DNA from: Streptomyces sp. SM10
GTDB taxonomy: Bacteria; Actinomycetota; Actinomycetes; Streptomycetales; Streptomycetaceae
Assembly: GCF_002910915.1 (NCBI RefSeq)
Contig: NZ_NEUF01000134.1
Span: forward strand, 1-40,391
DNA length: 40,391 bases
Direction: 5' to 3'
A model generated the notes under the pieces. That model saw nothing but the letters and a program-made list of their open reading frames with translations, was not told the origin of the DNA and searched no databases. Every line of letters begins with the position of its first letter. Position 1 is the stretch's first letter. The translations under genes and the position numbers were made by a program. Below, piece after piece: positions 24,591-31,903 of this stretch.

Positions 24591-25646
24591 GTGACGCGAG
24601 CGGTGGATGTAGTGGTGATCGGCGGCGGCCAAGCAGGGCTCGCCGCCGGTTACTACCTGCGCCGTCAGAACCTCGACTTCGTCATCCTCGACGCCCAGCC
24701 CACACCGGGCGGCGCGTGGCAGCACACATGGGACTCCCTCCGCCTGTTCTCCCCGGCCGCGTACTCCTCCCTCCCGGGCTGGCTGATGCCCGCCCAGGAC
24801 GGAGCGGAGTACCCGGACTCGGATCACGTCGTCCAGTACCTGTCCGCGTACGAACAGCGCTACAGCCTGCCCATCCAGCGGCCGGTCCGAGTGCAGGCTG
24901 TGCACCGTGCCGGTGAGTGGTTGCGGGTCGAGACGGACACGGATGTCTGGTCCGCCCGCGCCGTCGTCTCAGCGACCGGGACCTGGCGGCGGCCGTTTCT
25001 CCCCGGAGTCCCCGGTCGCGAAGCGTTTGGCGGCCGTCAGCTGCACACCGTGCAGTACCGCAACCCTGGCGAGTTCACGGGGCAACGGGTCATCGTGGTC
25101 GGTGGCGGCAACTCCGGCGCGCAGATCGCCGCCGACCTCGCGCCGCACACGGACCTGACCTGGGTCACTCAACGGCCTGCGCGCTTCCTCGCCAACGACA
25201 TCGACGGCCGCGCTCTCTTCGACGCCGCCACCGCCCGCCGCCGCGCCTTGGACACCGGGGACACGGACACTGGGGGCGTCGCCTCGCTGGGCGACATCGT
25301 CGCCGTCGCACCGGTCCGCGCCGCACGTGATGCCGGCCTCCTCAAGGCCCAGCCCATGTTCGCCCGCCTCACCGAGGACGGTGCGGAGTGGGCGGACGGA
25401 ACGAGAGCGGAAGCCGCAGCGGTCATCTGGTGCACAGGCTTCCGGCCCGCCCTGTCGCACCTCGCTCCGCTCGGCCTGCGCGGCGATGGTGGCCACATCG
25501 CCACCGACGGCACCCGGTCTGTGAACGAATCTCGCGTGCATCTCCTCGGCTACGGCGATTGGACGGGGCCCGCCTCGGCCACGTTGATCGGGGTCGGGCG
25601 CCCCGCGCGGGACGCTGTCCGCGAGATCGCCGATCTGCTGGCCTGA
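24591..25646 (+). CDS. arsO: flavin-dependent monooxygenase, ArsO-type
   Basis: A 351 aa FAD/NAD(P)-binding protein. FAD motif VVVIGGGQAGLAAGYYLRR at residues 7-25, then GGAWQHTWDSLRLFSPA, NADP motif VIVVGGGNSGAQIAADL, and the C-terminal IWCTGFRPALSHL typical of flavin monooxygenases. It follows acr3 after 133 bp and matches the ArsO gene of Streptomyces arsRBO clusters. The substrate is unknown; oxidation of an arsenical is the usual guess. The GTG at 24591 has GGTGG nearby. Its 3' half is overlapped antisense by the extended arsR3 frame. Confidence 0.85.
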   Translation: MTRAVDVVVIGGGQAGLAAGYYLRRQNLDFVILDAQPTPGGAWQHTWDSLRLFSPAAYSSLPGWLMPAQDGAEYPDSDHVVQYLSAYEQRYSLPIQRPVRVQAVHRAGEWLRVETDTDVWSARAVVSATGTWRRPFLPGVPGREAFGGRQLHTVQYRNPGEFTGQRVIVVGGGNSGAQIAADLAPHTDLTWVTQRPARFLANDIDGRALFDAATARRRALDTGDTDTGGVASLGDIVAVAPVRAARDAGLLKAQPMFARLTEDGAEWADGTRAEAAAVIWCTGFRPALSHLAPLGLRGDGGHIATDGTRSVNESRVHLLGYGDWTGPASATLIGVGRPARDAVREIADLLA

Positions 25647-26033
25647 TGCGTCCTCGTTAGCGGGTCGACAGGGCGGTCGGGCGGCGGCAGTCAGCAGTTG
25701 CCCCATGGCCGCAAGGACAGAGGGCTCCACGCGGTAGTAGACCCACGTCCCGCGCCGCTCGGAGGTGAGCAGGCCCGCCTCCCGCAGCTTCTTCAGATGA
25801 TGGGAGACCGTCGGCTGGGAAACGCCGACATCGGAGATATCGCACACGCACGCCTCGCCGCCCTCGTGCGAGGCGACCGCGGAGAAGAGGCGTAGGCGGA
25901 CCGGGTCACCGAGCGCTTTGAACATCTTTGCCGTCCGCTCGGCCTCCTCCGCGCTCAGCGGCCGTTCGGTCAGCGGCGGGCAGCACGGCACGACTACCGG
26001 CTCCAGCACAGGCAATGACCTGGTATTCGACAT
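24969..26033 (-). CDS. arsR: ArsR-family repressor with anomalous C-terminal read-through
   Basis: The first 115 or so codons (26033 to about 25680) encode a normal ArsR: KMFKALGDPVRLRLFSAV, the As(III) motif EACVCDI, recognition helix VSQPTVSHHLKKLREAGL and wing RGTWVYYRV. The frame then has no stop for another 240 codons and runs antisense through arsO as Arg/Gly/Ala-rich sequence with no fold resemblance. In the alternative frame a stop (TAA, ending at 25657) occurs a few codons past the core, so a one-base change in the GCCGCCGCCC tract near 25686 would give the expected size of about 120 aa. Either a frameshift or a true long product. ATG 26033 is the likely start; 26051 is also open. 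Confidence 0.75.
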   Translation of the reverse strand: MSNTRSLPVLEPVVVPCCPPLTERPLSAEEAERTAKMFKALGDPVRLRLFSAVASHEGGEACVCDISDVGVSQPTVSHHLKKLREAGLLTSERRGTWVYYRVEPSVLAAMGQLLTAAARPPCRPANEDASGQQIGDLADSVPRGAPDPDQRGRGGPRPIAVAEEMHARFVHRPGAVGGDVATIAAQAERSEVRQGGPEACAPDDRCGFRSRSVRPLRTVLGEAGEHGLGLEEAGITCGADRCDGDDVAQRGDAPSVRVPGVQGAAAGGGGVEESAAVDVVGEEARRPLSDPGQVRVRREVGGDLRAGVAATDHDDPLPRELARVAVLHGVQLTAAKRFATGDSGEKRPPPGPGR

Positions 26034-26058
26034 ACGCCTATGTTGACACACATCGAAT
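26025..26058. promoter_or_regulatory. operator-like region at the arsR3 start
   Basis: ATTCGA (26025-26030) and TCGAAT (26053-26058) flank a core with CTATGTTGAC (26038-26047) overlapping the 5' end of arsR3. The same ten bases occur upstream of the flavoprotein gene at 27274-27283. On the minus strand both read GTCAACATAG followed by a purine and C, so one regulator may bind both. Confidence 0.5.
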
Positions 26059-26165
26059 CAGCGGGCGAGGGGATGGCAGGCCGTACCCACTGCAAGACGG
26101 TCAGGGACGGGAGCGAGTCAGAGGCGCCTCGCCCGTAACTCGCTCCCGGTTTCGCGGCCAGCGCC

Positions 26166-27239
26166 TCAGAGGCCGACAACGGCCGGTGCCTTGCGGATAT
26201 GAGCGACCAGGGGAGGAACGACGTAGTCGGCGTCGATACCCACACCGCGCAGGGTGTTGGAGGCGAAGAACCGCTGAAATTCGAGACCCAGGTAAACCAG
26301 GCCTGGATCGGTCAGGGACAACCCGCCGCTGTGCAGCGGCATGCCGTTGGCGTCCAGGGCGCCAAGCGGCTTCAGGTAGTCCAGGCTGGGCCGGTATCCC
26401 GTGGCCAGCAGGACGATGTCGGTCTTCTCCCGGCTGCCATCGGCCCATACGACCGCATCGCCTTCGAGGGCAGTGAACATCGCACGCCTGGCCAGACGGC
26501 CGCTCTCCAGAGCCTTCCGGTAGCGACCGCTGTCCAGGACGAGGGTGCCGCCGACGTAGTGGATCAGCCAGGCCGGCGGCAGCTGGTCGAATCCGGTGGA
26601 CGTCAGCCAGTGGTGCACGTCCCGGCCCTCCCGTATCTGCGAGAGGAACTGCACGGGGTTGCGACTGGCGAGCGCCACCTCAGCCACCTTTGCGAGTTCG
26701 TAGCCGACCTGGACAGCCGTATTACCGCCCCCCACGACAACGACCTTCTTGCCCACATACGGCGCGGGGCTGCGGTAATCGGCAGCGTGCACCACCTCAC
26801 CAGTGAAGCCTTCCTGACCAGGCAGGGCCGGCCGCAACGGGTTGCCGAAAGCGCCCGTGGCCGCGACGATCCCGGCCGCCCCCACGCTCTGACCGTCGGC
26901 GGTAGCCACGGTGAACCCGTCTCCGTCCCGCTCGACGCTGACGACGCAAGAGCGCGTACGGACTTCGACTTCCAGGCGGTCCGCGTAGCGGCTCAGGTAG
27001 TCGACGACCTCATCCCGGTGCGGATAGCGGTCTCCATCTCCGCCGAACGCCAGGCCCGGCAGGGCACTGAATCGCGCCGGGGAGAACAGCGCGAGGCTGT
27101 CGTAATACCGCGACCATGAACCGGCCGCGCGGTCCGAGGCTTCCAGAACGACCGGCCGAAGCCCCTCCCGCACCAGCGCTTCAGCAGCAGCAAGGCCGGA
27201 CTGCCCTCCACCGATCACCACAACATCGAATTGCTCCAT
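26166..27239 (-). CDS. second flavin-dependent monooxygenase (ArsO-like)
   Basis: A 357 aa FAD/NAD(P) protein of the same family as the arsO product but clearly diverged. FAD motif VVVIGGGQSGLAAAEALVR, then GSWSRYYDSLALFSPARFS, NADP motif VVVVGGGNTAVQVGYEL and LLATGYRPSLDYL near the end. ATG 27239 starts directly before the FAD motif; longer in-frame starts are antisense to the flavoprotein gene. It is divergent from that gene, sharing a 115-bp promoter region with an operator-like motif. Substrate unknown. Confidence 0.85.
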   Translation of the reverse strand: MEQFDVVVIGGGQSGLAAAEALVREGLRPVVLEASDRAAGSWSRYYDSLALFSPARFSALPGLAFGGDGDRYPHRDEVVDYLSRYADRLEVEVRTRSCVVSVERDGDGFTVATADGQSVGAAGIVAATGAFGNPLRPALPGQEGFTGEVVHAADYRSPAPYVGKKVVVVGGGNTAVQVGYELAKVAEVALASRNPVQFLSQIREGRDVHHWLTSTGFDQLPPAWLIHYVGGTLVLDSGRYRKALESGRLARRAMFTALEGDAVVWADGSREKTDIVLLATGYRPSLDYLKPLGALDANGMPLHSGGLSLTDPGLVYLGLEFQRFFASNTLRGVGIDADYVVPPLVAHIRKAPAVVGL

Positions 27240-27273
27240 CACGCGCTCACACCATTCCAGGTTCGACGAATGT

Positions 27274-27307
27274 CTATGTTGACGTCTATCAATACAGGTG
27301 GCATGCT
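27274..27307 (+). promoter_or_regulatory. promoter with overlapping operator motif for flavoprotein-MFS operon
   Basis: TTGACG (27279-27284) stands 17 bp from CATGCT (27302-27307), a plausible -35/-10 pair for the plus-strand operon. The -35 lies within CTATGTTGAC and the symmetric TTGACGTCTATCAA (TTGA-N6-TCAA, 27279-27292), a layout like ArsR/SmtB operators. A repressor here would block polymerase and could also affect the divergent monooxygenase gene. Confidence 0.55.
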
Positions 27308-27354
27308 GGCGGTGCAAGCCATCGACGGACGTCGAAACAATCTGGGGAGTCACC

Positions 27355-28752
27355 GTGAACGCGCCCACCACCGCCCTGCCCACCGTGGTGATCGGAGCCG
27401 GCCCCACTGGCCTGGCTGCTGCCGCCCACCTCGCCGGGCACGGCATGGAAACCCTGGTCCTGGAAGCCGGCCCCGCGGCTGGCAGCGCGGTGCGCGAGTG
27501 GGGGCATGTGCGGCTGTTCTCGACGTGGTCCGAGGTCGTGGACCCGGCCGCCGAGAAGCTCCTGTCCCCCACCGGATGGACGGCACCCGACGGTGCCACC
27601 TACCCCTCCGGCGCGGACTGGGCGGAGAAGTACCTCCAGCCGCTCGCCGACGTTCTCGGTGACAAGGTCCGCTACGGCGCCACCGTCACCGGCGTCTCCC
27701 GCCTCGGTCGCGACCGCATCGTCGACGCCGACCGCGAGCAGCAGCCCTTCACCGTGCGCATCAAGAACGCAGACGGCACGGAGGAGCGGATTCTCGCCAG
27801 GGCCGTGATCGACGCCTCCGGCACCTGGTCCACCCCCAGCCCCATCGGCGCCGACGGACTTCCCGCCCTCGGTGAGCACGCAGCCTCGGCCCGGATCTCC
27901 TACCGCATCCCCGACCTCAAGGACCCTGCCGTCCGCGCCCGGTACGCCGGAAAGCGCACAGCAGTCATCGGTTCCGGCGCCTCCGCCTTCACCGCGCTCG
28001 CCACGCTCGCCGACGTCGCGAAGGACGAGCCCGGCACCCACTCCGTCTGGATCCTGCGCCGCGGCATCAGCGGCTCCACCTTCGGCGGCGGCAGCGCCGA
28101 CCAGCTCCCCGCCCGCGGCGCCCTGGGTCTGGCGGCAAAGGCTGCCGTCGACAACGGGTATGCCGATGCCGTCACCGGCTTCCGTACCGAAGTCATCGAG
28201 CGCGGTGGCGACGAGCGCCTGACCCTGGTGGCCGAGGACGGGCGACGGCTCGACCCGGTGGACGAAGTCATCGTCCTGACCGGTCTGCGCCCCGACCTGT
28301 CGTTCGTGTCGGAACTCCGCCTCGGTCTGGACGAGCGCCTTCAGGCCCCGGTCGAGCTGGCTCCGCTGATTGACCCCAACCAGCACTCCTGCGGCACCGT
28401 CTACCCCCATGGCCACCGCGAACTCTCCCACCCCGAACAGGGCATCTATCTCGTCGGCATGAAGGCCTACGGCCGCGCCCCCACCTTCCTCGCCATGACC
28501 GGCTACGAGCAGGTCCGCTCCATCACCGCCGCCTTGGCCGGTGACGTGGAATCCGCCGACCGCGTCGAGCTCACCCTCCCCGAGACCGGGGTCTGCGGCG
28601 GCGCCGGGCTCTTCGACGATCCTTCTGCGGGAGAGGCTGACGGCGGCGGTTGCTGCGCTCCGGCGCCCGCCCTGGTCCAGATCGGTGCTGCTGCACCCGC
28701 TTCCACTGCAGCGACCGACGAGCCCGCGTCGTCCGGTGGCTGCTGCGCGTGA
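27355..28752 (+). CDS. FAD-dependent oxidoreductase with Cys-Cys tail
   Basis: A 465 aa flavoprotein. FAD motif VVIGAGPTGLAAAAHLAGHG at residues 10-29, an EWGHVRLFSTWSEVVDPAA segment, NAD(P) motif AVIGSGASAFTALATLA and later VLTGLRPDLSF. The last 55 residues are a flexible Ala/Gly-rich tail with vicinal cysteines: GVCGG, GGGCCAP and the final SGGCCA. Vicinal Cys pairs can bind As(III) or Hg(II). The GTG at 27355 has GGGGAG 5 bp upstream. Its stop overlaps the MFS start by 4 bp (GTGA). Likely role: oxidising or handing over an arsenical to the transporter; this is inferred from context and the tail. Confidence 0.8.
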   Translation: MNAPTTALPTVVIGAGPTGLAAAAHLAGHGMETLVLEAGPAAGSAVREWGHVRLFSTWSEVVDPAAEKLLSPTGWTAPDGATYPSGADWAEKYLQPLADVLGDKVRYGATVTGVSRLGRDRIVDADREQQPFTVRIKNADGTEERILARAVIDASGTWSTPSPIGADGLPALGEHAASARISYRIPDLKDPAVRARYAGKRTAVIGSGASAFTALATLADVAKDEPGTHSVWILRRGISGSTFGGGSADQLPARGALGLAAKAAVDNGYADAVTGFRTEVIERGGDERLTLVAEDGRRLDPVDEVIVLTGLRPDLSFVSELRLGLDERLQAPVELAPLIDPNQHSCGTVYPHGHRELSHPEQGIYLVGMKAYGRAPTFLAMTGYEQVRSITAALAGDVESADRVELTLPETGVCGGAGLFDDPSAGEADGGGCCAPAPALVQIGAAAPASTAATDEPASSGGCCA

Positions 28753-29978
28753 CCGAGATCGACGCCCGCGGGGCCGCGACCGGAACTGGGGACCGGTCGC
28801 GGCCCCGTGCCGTACTCCCGGCCCTGTGCGCCACACAGATCACCAGCTGGGGCATCGTCTTCTACGCCTTCCCTGTTCTCAACCCGCAGATCACGTCAGC
28901 CACCGGCTGGTCGGCCGGGGCAACCACGGCCGCGTTCTCCTTCGCCCTGCTCATCTCCGCGTTCGCCGGAATACGAGTGGGCCGGATCATCGATCACCGC
29001 GGCCCCCGGACCGTCATGACGGCCGGATCCGTACTCGGCGTGCTGAGCATCCTCGTCGTCGCCGCAGCCCCGAATCTGCCGGTCTTCTTCACCGGCTGGA
29101 TGCTGGCGGGCTTCGCAATGGCGGCCACCTTCTACCAGCCCGCCTTCGCAGCCGTCACCCGCTGGTGGGCCCCCGACCACGTACGCGCACTGACCATCGT
29201 GACCCTCGCCGGCGGACTGGCCTCCACCCTCTTCGCGCCCCTCACCGCGGCCCTGGCCGACCACCTCTCCTGGCGAATGACTTATGCGGTACTCGCCGTC
29301 ATCCTCGCCGCCGTCACGATCCCCGCCCATGCGCTGGCACTCCGAGCTCACTGGCCCCCAGCACTACCGCCCGCAAAAGCCCACGCCGGCCAGTCCGCGA
29401 AGGCGGCTTCCCGCAGCCGCCCCTTCCGCATGCTCGCGGTTGCGCTCACCCTCTCCTCATTCACCGTCTCGGCCGTGGTCGTCGCTCTGGTCCCTCTTCT
29501 CCTGGAACGCGGCTACTCCACCAGCGAGGCAGCGTGGGCACTCGGACTGGGTGGCGCCGGACAGACCCTCGGACGCACCCTGTACGCGGCTCTCGCCCGC
29601 CGCACCGGCGTCACCGCCCGCACGACCACTCTGATTGCTCTCGGCGGCCTCACCACTGCGGCCCTCGCGATCGCCCCCGGCCCGTACGCCCTGCTGATCA
29701 CTCTCTCGATCGTCGCAGGGATGGTCCGCGGCAACCTCACCCTGCTCCAGGCCACCGCGATCACCGACCGCTGGGGCACCACCCACTACGGCCGTCTGTC
29801 GGGACTCCTCGCGGCTCCGACCACCACCGCCTCCGCGCTCGCCCCCTTCGCAGGAGCCGCTCTGGCCATTCCACTGGGCGGCTACCCGCAATTGTTCGGC
29901 GCACTGGCAGTCGTTTCCGCACTTGCCTCGGTGACCGCACTGCGTGCTGCACCGCGCACGAACGCCCTTCACCGATAA
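28749..29978 (+). CDS. MFS transporter of the arsenic island
   Basis: A 409 aa major facilitator with 12 predicted segments. The TM2-TM3 loop has RVGRIIDHRGPRTVM, a clear MFS signature, and the mid-protein loop spans about 190-220. It is translationally coupled to the upstream flavoprotein (GTGA overlap), so the two probably act on the same compound. It may export an organoarsenical or another product of the flavoenzymes. ArsJ and other arsenic MFS exporters are possible relatives but I do not claim identity, since the glyceraldehyde-3-phosphate dehydrogenase partner of ArsJ is absent. Confidence 0.85.
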   Translation: MTEIDARGAATGTGDRSRPRAVLPALCATQITSWGIVFYAFPVLNPQITSATGWSAGATTAAFSFALLISAFAGIRVGRIIDHRGPRTVMTAGSVLGVLSILVVAAAPNLPVFFTGWMLAGFAMAATFYQPAFAAVTRWWAPDHVRALTIVTLAGGLASTLFAPLTAALADHLSWRMTYAVLAVILAAVTIPAHALALRAHWPPALPPAKAHAGQSAKAASRSRPFRMLAVALTLSSFTVSAVVVALVPLLLERGYSTSEAAWALGLGGAGQTLGRTLYAALARRTGVTARTTTLIALGGLTTAALAIAPGPYALLITLSIVAGMVRGNLTLLQATAITDRWGTTHYGRLSGLLAAPTTTASALAPFAGAALAIPLGGYPQLFGALAVVSALASVTALRAAPRTNALHR

Positions 29979-30204
29979 CGGGGTGACGCCCCGCTGTTTA
30001 CGACAGCCACCGTGACGCGAGGCCCTACTTCGGGACCATCGGCAGAGACGACGCTTGCTTTCTGCCCTGCTGCCCTGCACGGTCAGCAGTGCGGCCAGGC
30101 GGACGGTGCCATGGAGAGTGCCATTGGGCAGGTCCGATCCCCGCAACCGCGGGACCGTAGATTTCGCGGACACTCACGCCCTGGCATCCGCAGGTCACTT
30201 GACG

Positions 30205-30642
30205 CTACGCAGCGGCCTGGGCTGCCTGCGGTCGAGCGCCCAAGGTCTGGCCCAATGCCCGTTCGATCGAGACCAAGATGACGACCCGCTCAGGGTCCGG
30301 GGCCGGCGTACGGCCATATCGCTTTCCGTAACGGGCAACCGCGTCTTCGACCACATCGTCGTCGGTACACACCTCCGCCACCCCTTCGAGGGTGGCCCAC
30401 CGGCCTCCGTCTACCTGACACAGGGCCACGTGGGCTTCGCCACCACCCGCGAGAATGTTGGCCACTTTACGACTCGATTTGCGGGTGATAACTCGGGCCA
30501 CTCCAGCGTCGACATCAAGTGTCACACCGACGGGCACGAGATGCGGTCGCCCATTGGGCCGCAGCGTGGTCAATGTGCACAGGTGGTACTCATTCCAGAA
30601 CTCCAGGTAACTATCCGGCTGGGTGGATATCGCGTTCGACAT
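30205..30642 (-). CDS. PNPOx-fold flavin/F420-binding family protein
   Basis: A 145 aa split-barrel protein of the pyridoxamine-5'-phosphate-oxidase-like superfamily, the short actinomycete type that often uses F420. HLCTLTTLRPNGRPHLVPVG is the N-terminal strand motif, followed by TRKSSRKVANIL and GRWATLEGVAEV. ATG 30642 starts before SNAISTQPDSYLEFW; the longer upstream frame adds an unlikely Gly-rich lead. It is alone, 226 bp from the MFS gene and convergent with it. The substrate cannot be inferred. Confidence 0.8.
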   Translation of the reverse strand: MSNAISTQPDSYLEFWNEYHLCTLTTLRPNGRPHLVPVGVTLDVDAGVARVITRKSSRKVANILAGGGEAHVALCQVDGGRWATLEGVAEVCTDDDVVEDAVARYGKRYGRTPAPDPERVVILVSIERALGQTLGARPQAAQAAA

Positions 30643-31212
30643 GGCTGAAAGCGTAAACGCCTCAGTTGCCCGAACTGCCCCAGGGTGACCGCCGCCACGC
30701 CCCTCCCCGTCAGCCATTTTGTCCATTTCGCTGTTGTTTGCGCGCCTCTTCGCCCGACCTGAAGTCTCAGCTTGATAACGGAGTTACCTATCGACTCGCA
30801 AAAGTTGATTCGTTCACGCCAGACCCTAAAGACGCAGTTCAGAGGATCGTACGGGATTAAACAAGGTTGTTATACGTCACTTTGACCGATCGAAGTTACC
30901 TGCCATCTACACGAATCGATCATGTTCTTCAGGCCATGTCTTGTCTGAAGCGTCACGTACTGTCCAAAGAGGTTCCCGGGAGCTCCACGGGGCAACCCCG
31001 CTCGGGATGTCAGCGCGTATTCGCGTACGTGACGTCCGAGCACGGTGGGAAGCCCTGGATGCCCTGGCATCCCTTCCCCTGCGAGGGGGTTTGGTGGGGC
31101 GCAGGAGCACCGACTGCGGTCGGTTCCGGCGCCGGGAGCCGGTCGTCATCGACATGGGCGCGGTGGCGCCCGGCTCGGGGGAGCCATCAGAGCCGGTTGG
31201 AGGTATTACTCA
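30643..31212. other. intergenic region, AT-richer, no gene recognised
   Basis: About 570 bp without a recognisable gene. The part at 30720-30930 is less GC-rich than its surroundings and may hold promoters, but I see no convincing -35/-10 pair. CTTCAG near 30927 and CTGAAG near 30945 form a short inverted repeat. At its right end GGAGG (about 31198) is the ribosome binding site for the ImmA/IrrE-like gene. Confidence 0.4.
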
Positions 31213-31900
31213 GTGTTGTCGGATAAGAGTGGTCGAGACACGTCGGAGCCCAAGGTTCCCGCTCAGGACGGAGTCAACCGCCGTCGCCTTGGGCGCTGGC
31301 GTACAGCCACAGCCCGGACAGTGGAAAAGGATCTGCACCGTCTGATTCGGCGGGAGCTGCAAGACCTCGGGGTAACTCCCCCGCTCGACGTTCACGACCT
31401 TTGCGAGAAGCTGAGCCGACGGCGCGGGCGCCCGCTGTTTCTGCGTGCAGCCCCACATGCCCAAGCCCGGACCCTCGGGCATGTGGGCGGAGTACGACAC
31501 CTACGACGTGATCCTGTACCAGCAGGAGACGACCGAGCTGCACCAGGATGGGATCATCCTGCACGAGGTCGGACACATCCTCGTGGCAGAGAACGAGAAG
31601 GCAGCCGAGGTCTCCGCCCGCGAGGTGGAGACGGATACACCGGATTCTGCCCCTGACGAAGACGCGGCGGCCGTCGACGTGGAGGGCTGGGCCACCCTGC
31701 TGCCGGTCTTCGGGACCGAGGCGGTCAAGCGTGTCGCCCAGCGTTGCTCGTACGACGACGGCGAGGAGTGCTCCGTCGAACTCGTGGCGACCATCATCCT
31801 GGAGTGGTCGGCCCTGCTCGCAAACTCCACTCCTCCGGCTGATGATCCCGCCCTGCGCCGGGTCGAGGCCGCTCTTGGCGACCGGCGGGGATGGCTGTAA
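31213..31900 (+). pseudogene. ImmA/IrrE-like zinc metallopeptidase (toxin-type), frameshifted
   Basis: The GTG at 31213, with GGAGG 9 bp upstream, begins a frame with DLHRLIRRELQDLGVTPP and LDVHDLCEKLSRRRGRPLFL, the usual N-terminal half of these actinomycete proteins. At about 31447-31455 the coherent reading moves one base on, continuing PKPGPSGMWAEYDTYDVI, then the metallopeptidase motif LHEVGHIL and an acidic tail to 31900. One extra base in a CCCC run (GCAGCCCCACATG) explains it: dropping one C restores a protein of about 229 aa. It may be a mutation or a sequencing error. Such proteins sit next to DUF6545 membrane proteins in Streptomyces, as here; some ImmA/IrrE members cleave repressors. 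Confidence 0.75.
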
Positions 31901-31903
31901 CTC

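Noticed and set aside
27289..28836. Minus-strand open frame of 515 codons over the flavoprotein
   Set aside because: Antisense to a gene with clear FAD and NAD(P) motifs; no protein features of its own.
28749..29978. Identification of the MFS gene as arsJ
   Set aside because: ArsJ normally pairs with a glyceraldehyde-3-phosphate dehydrogenase gene, which is absent; the neighbour is a flavoprotein.
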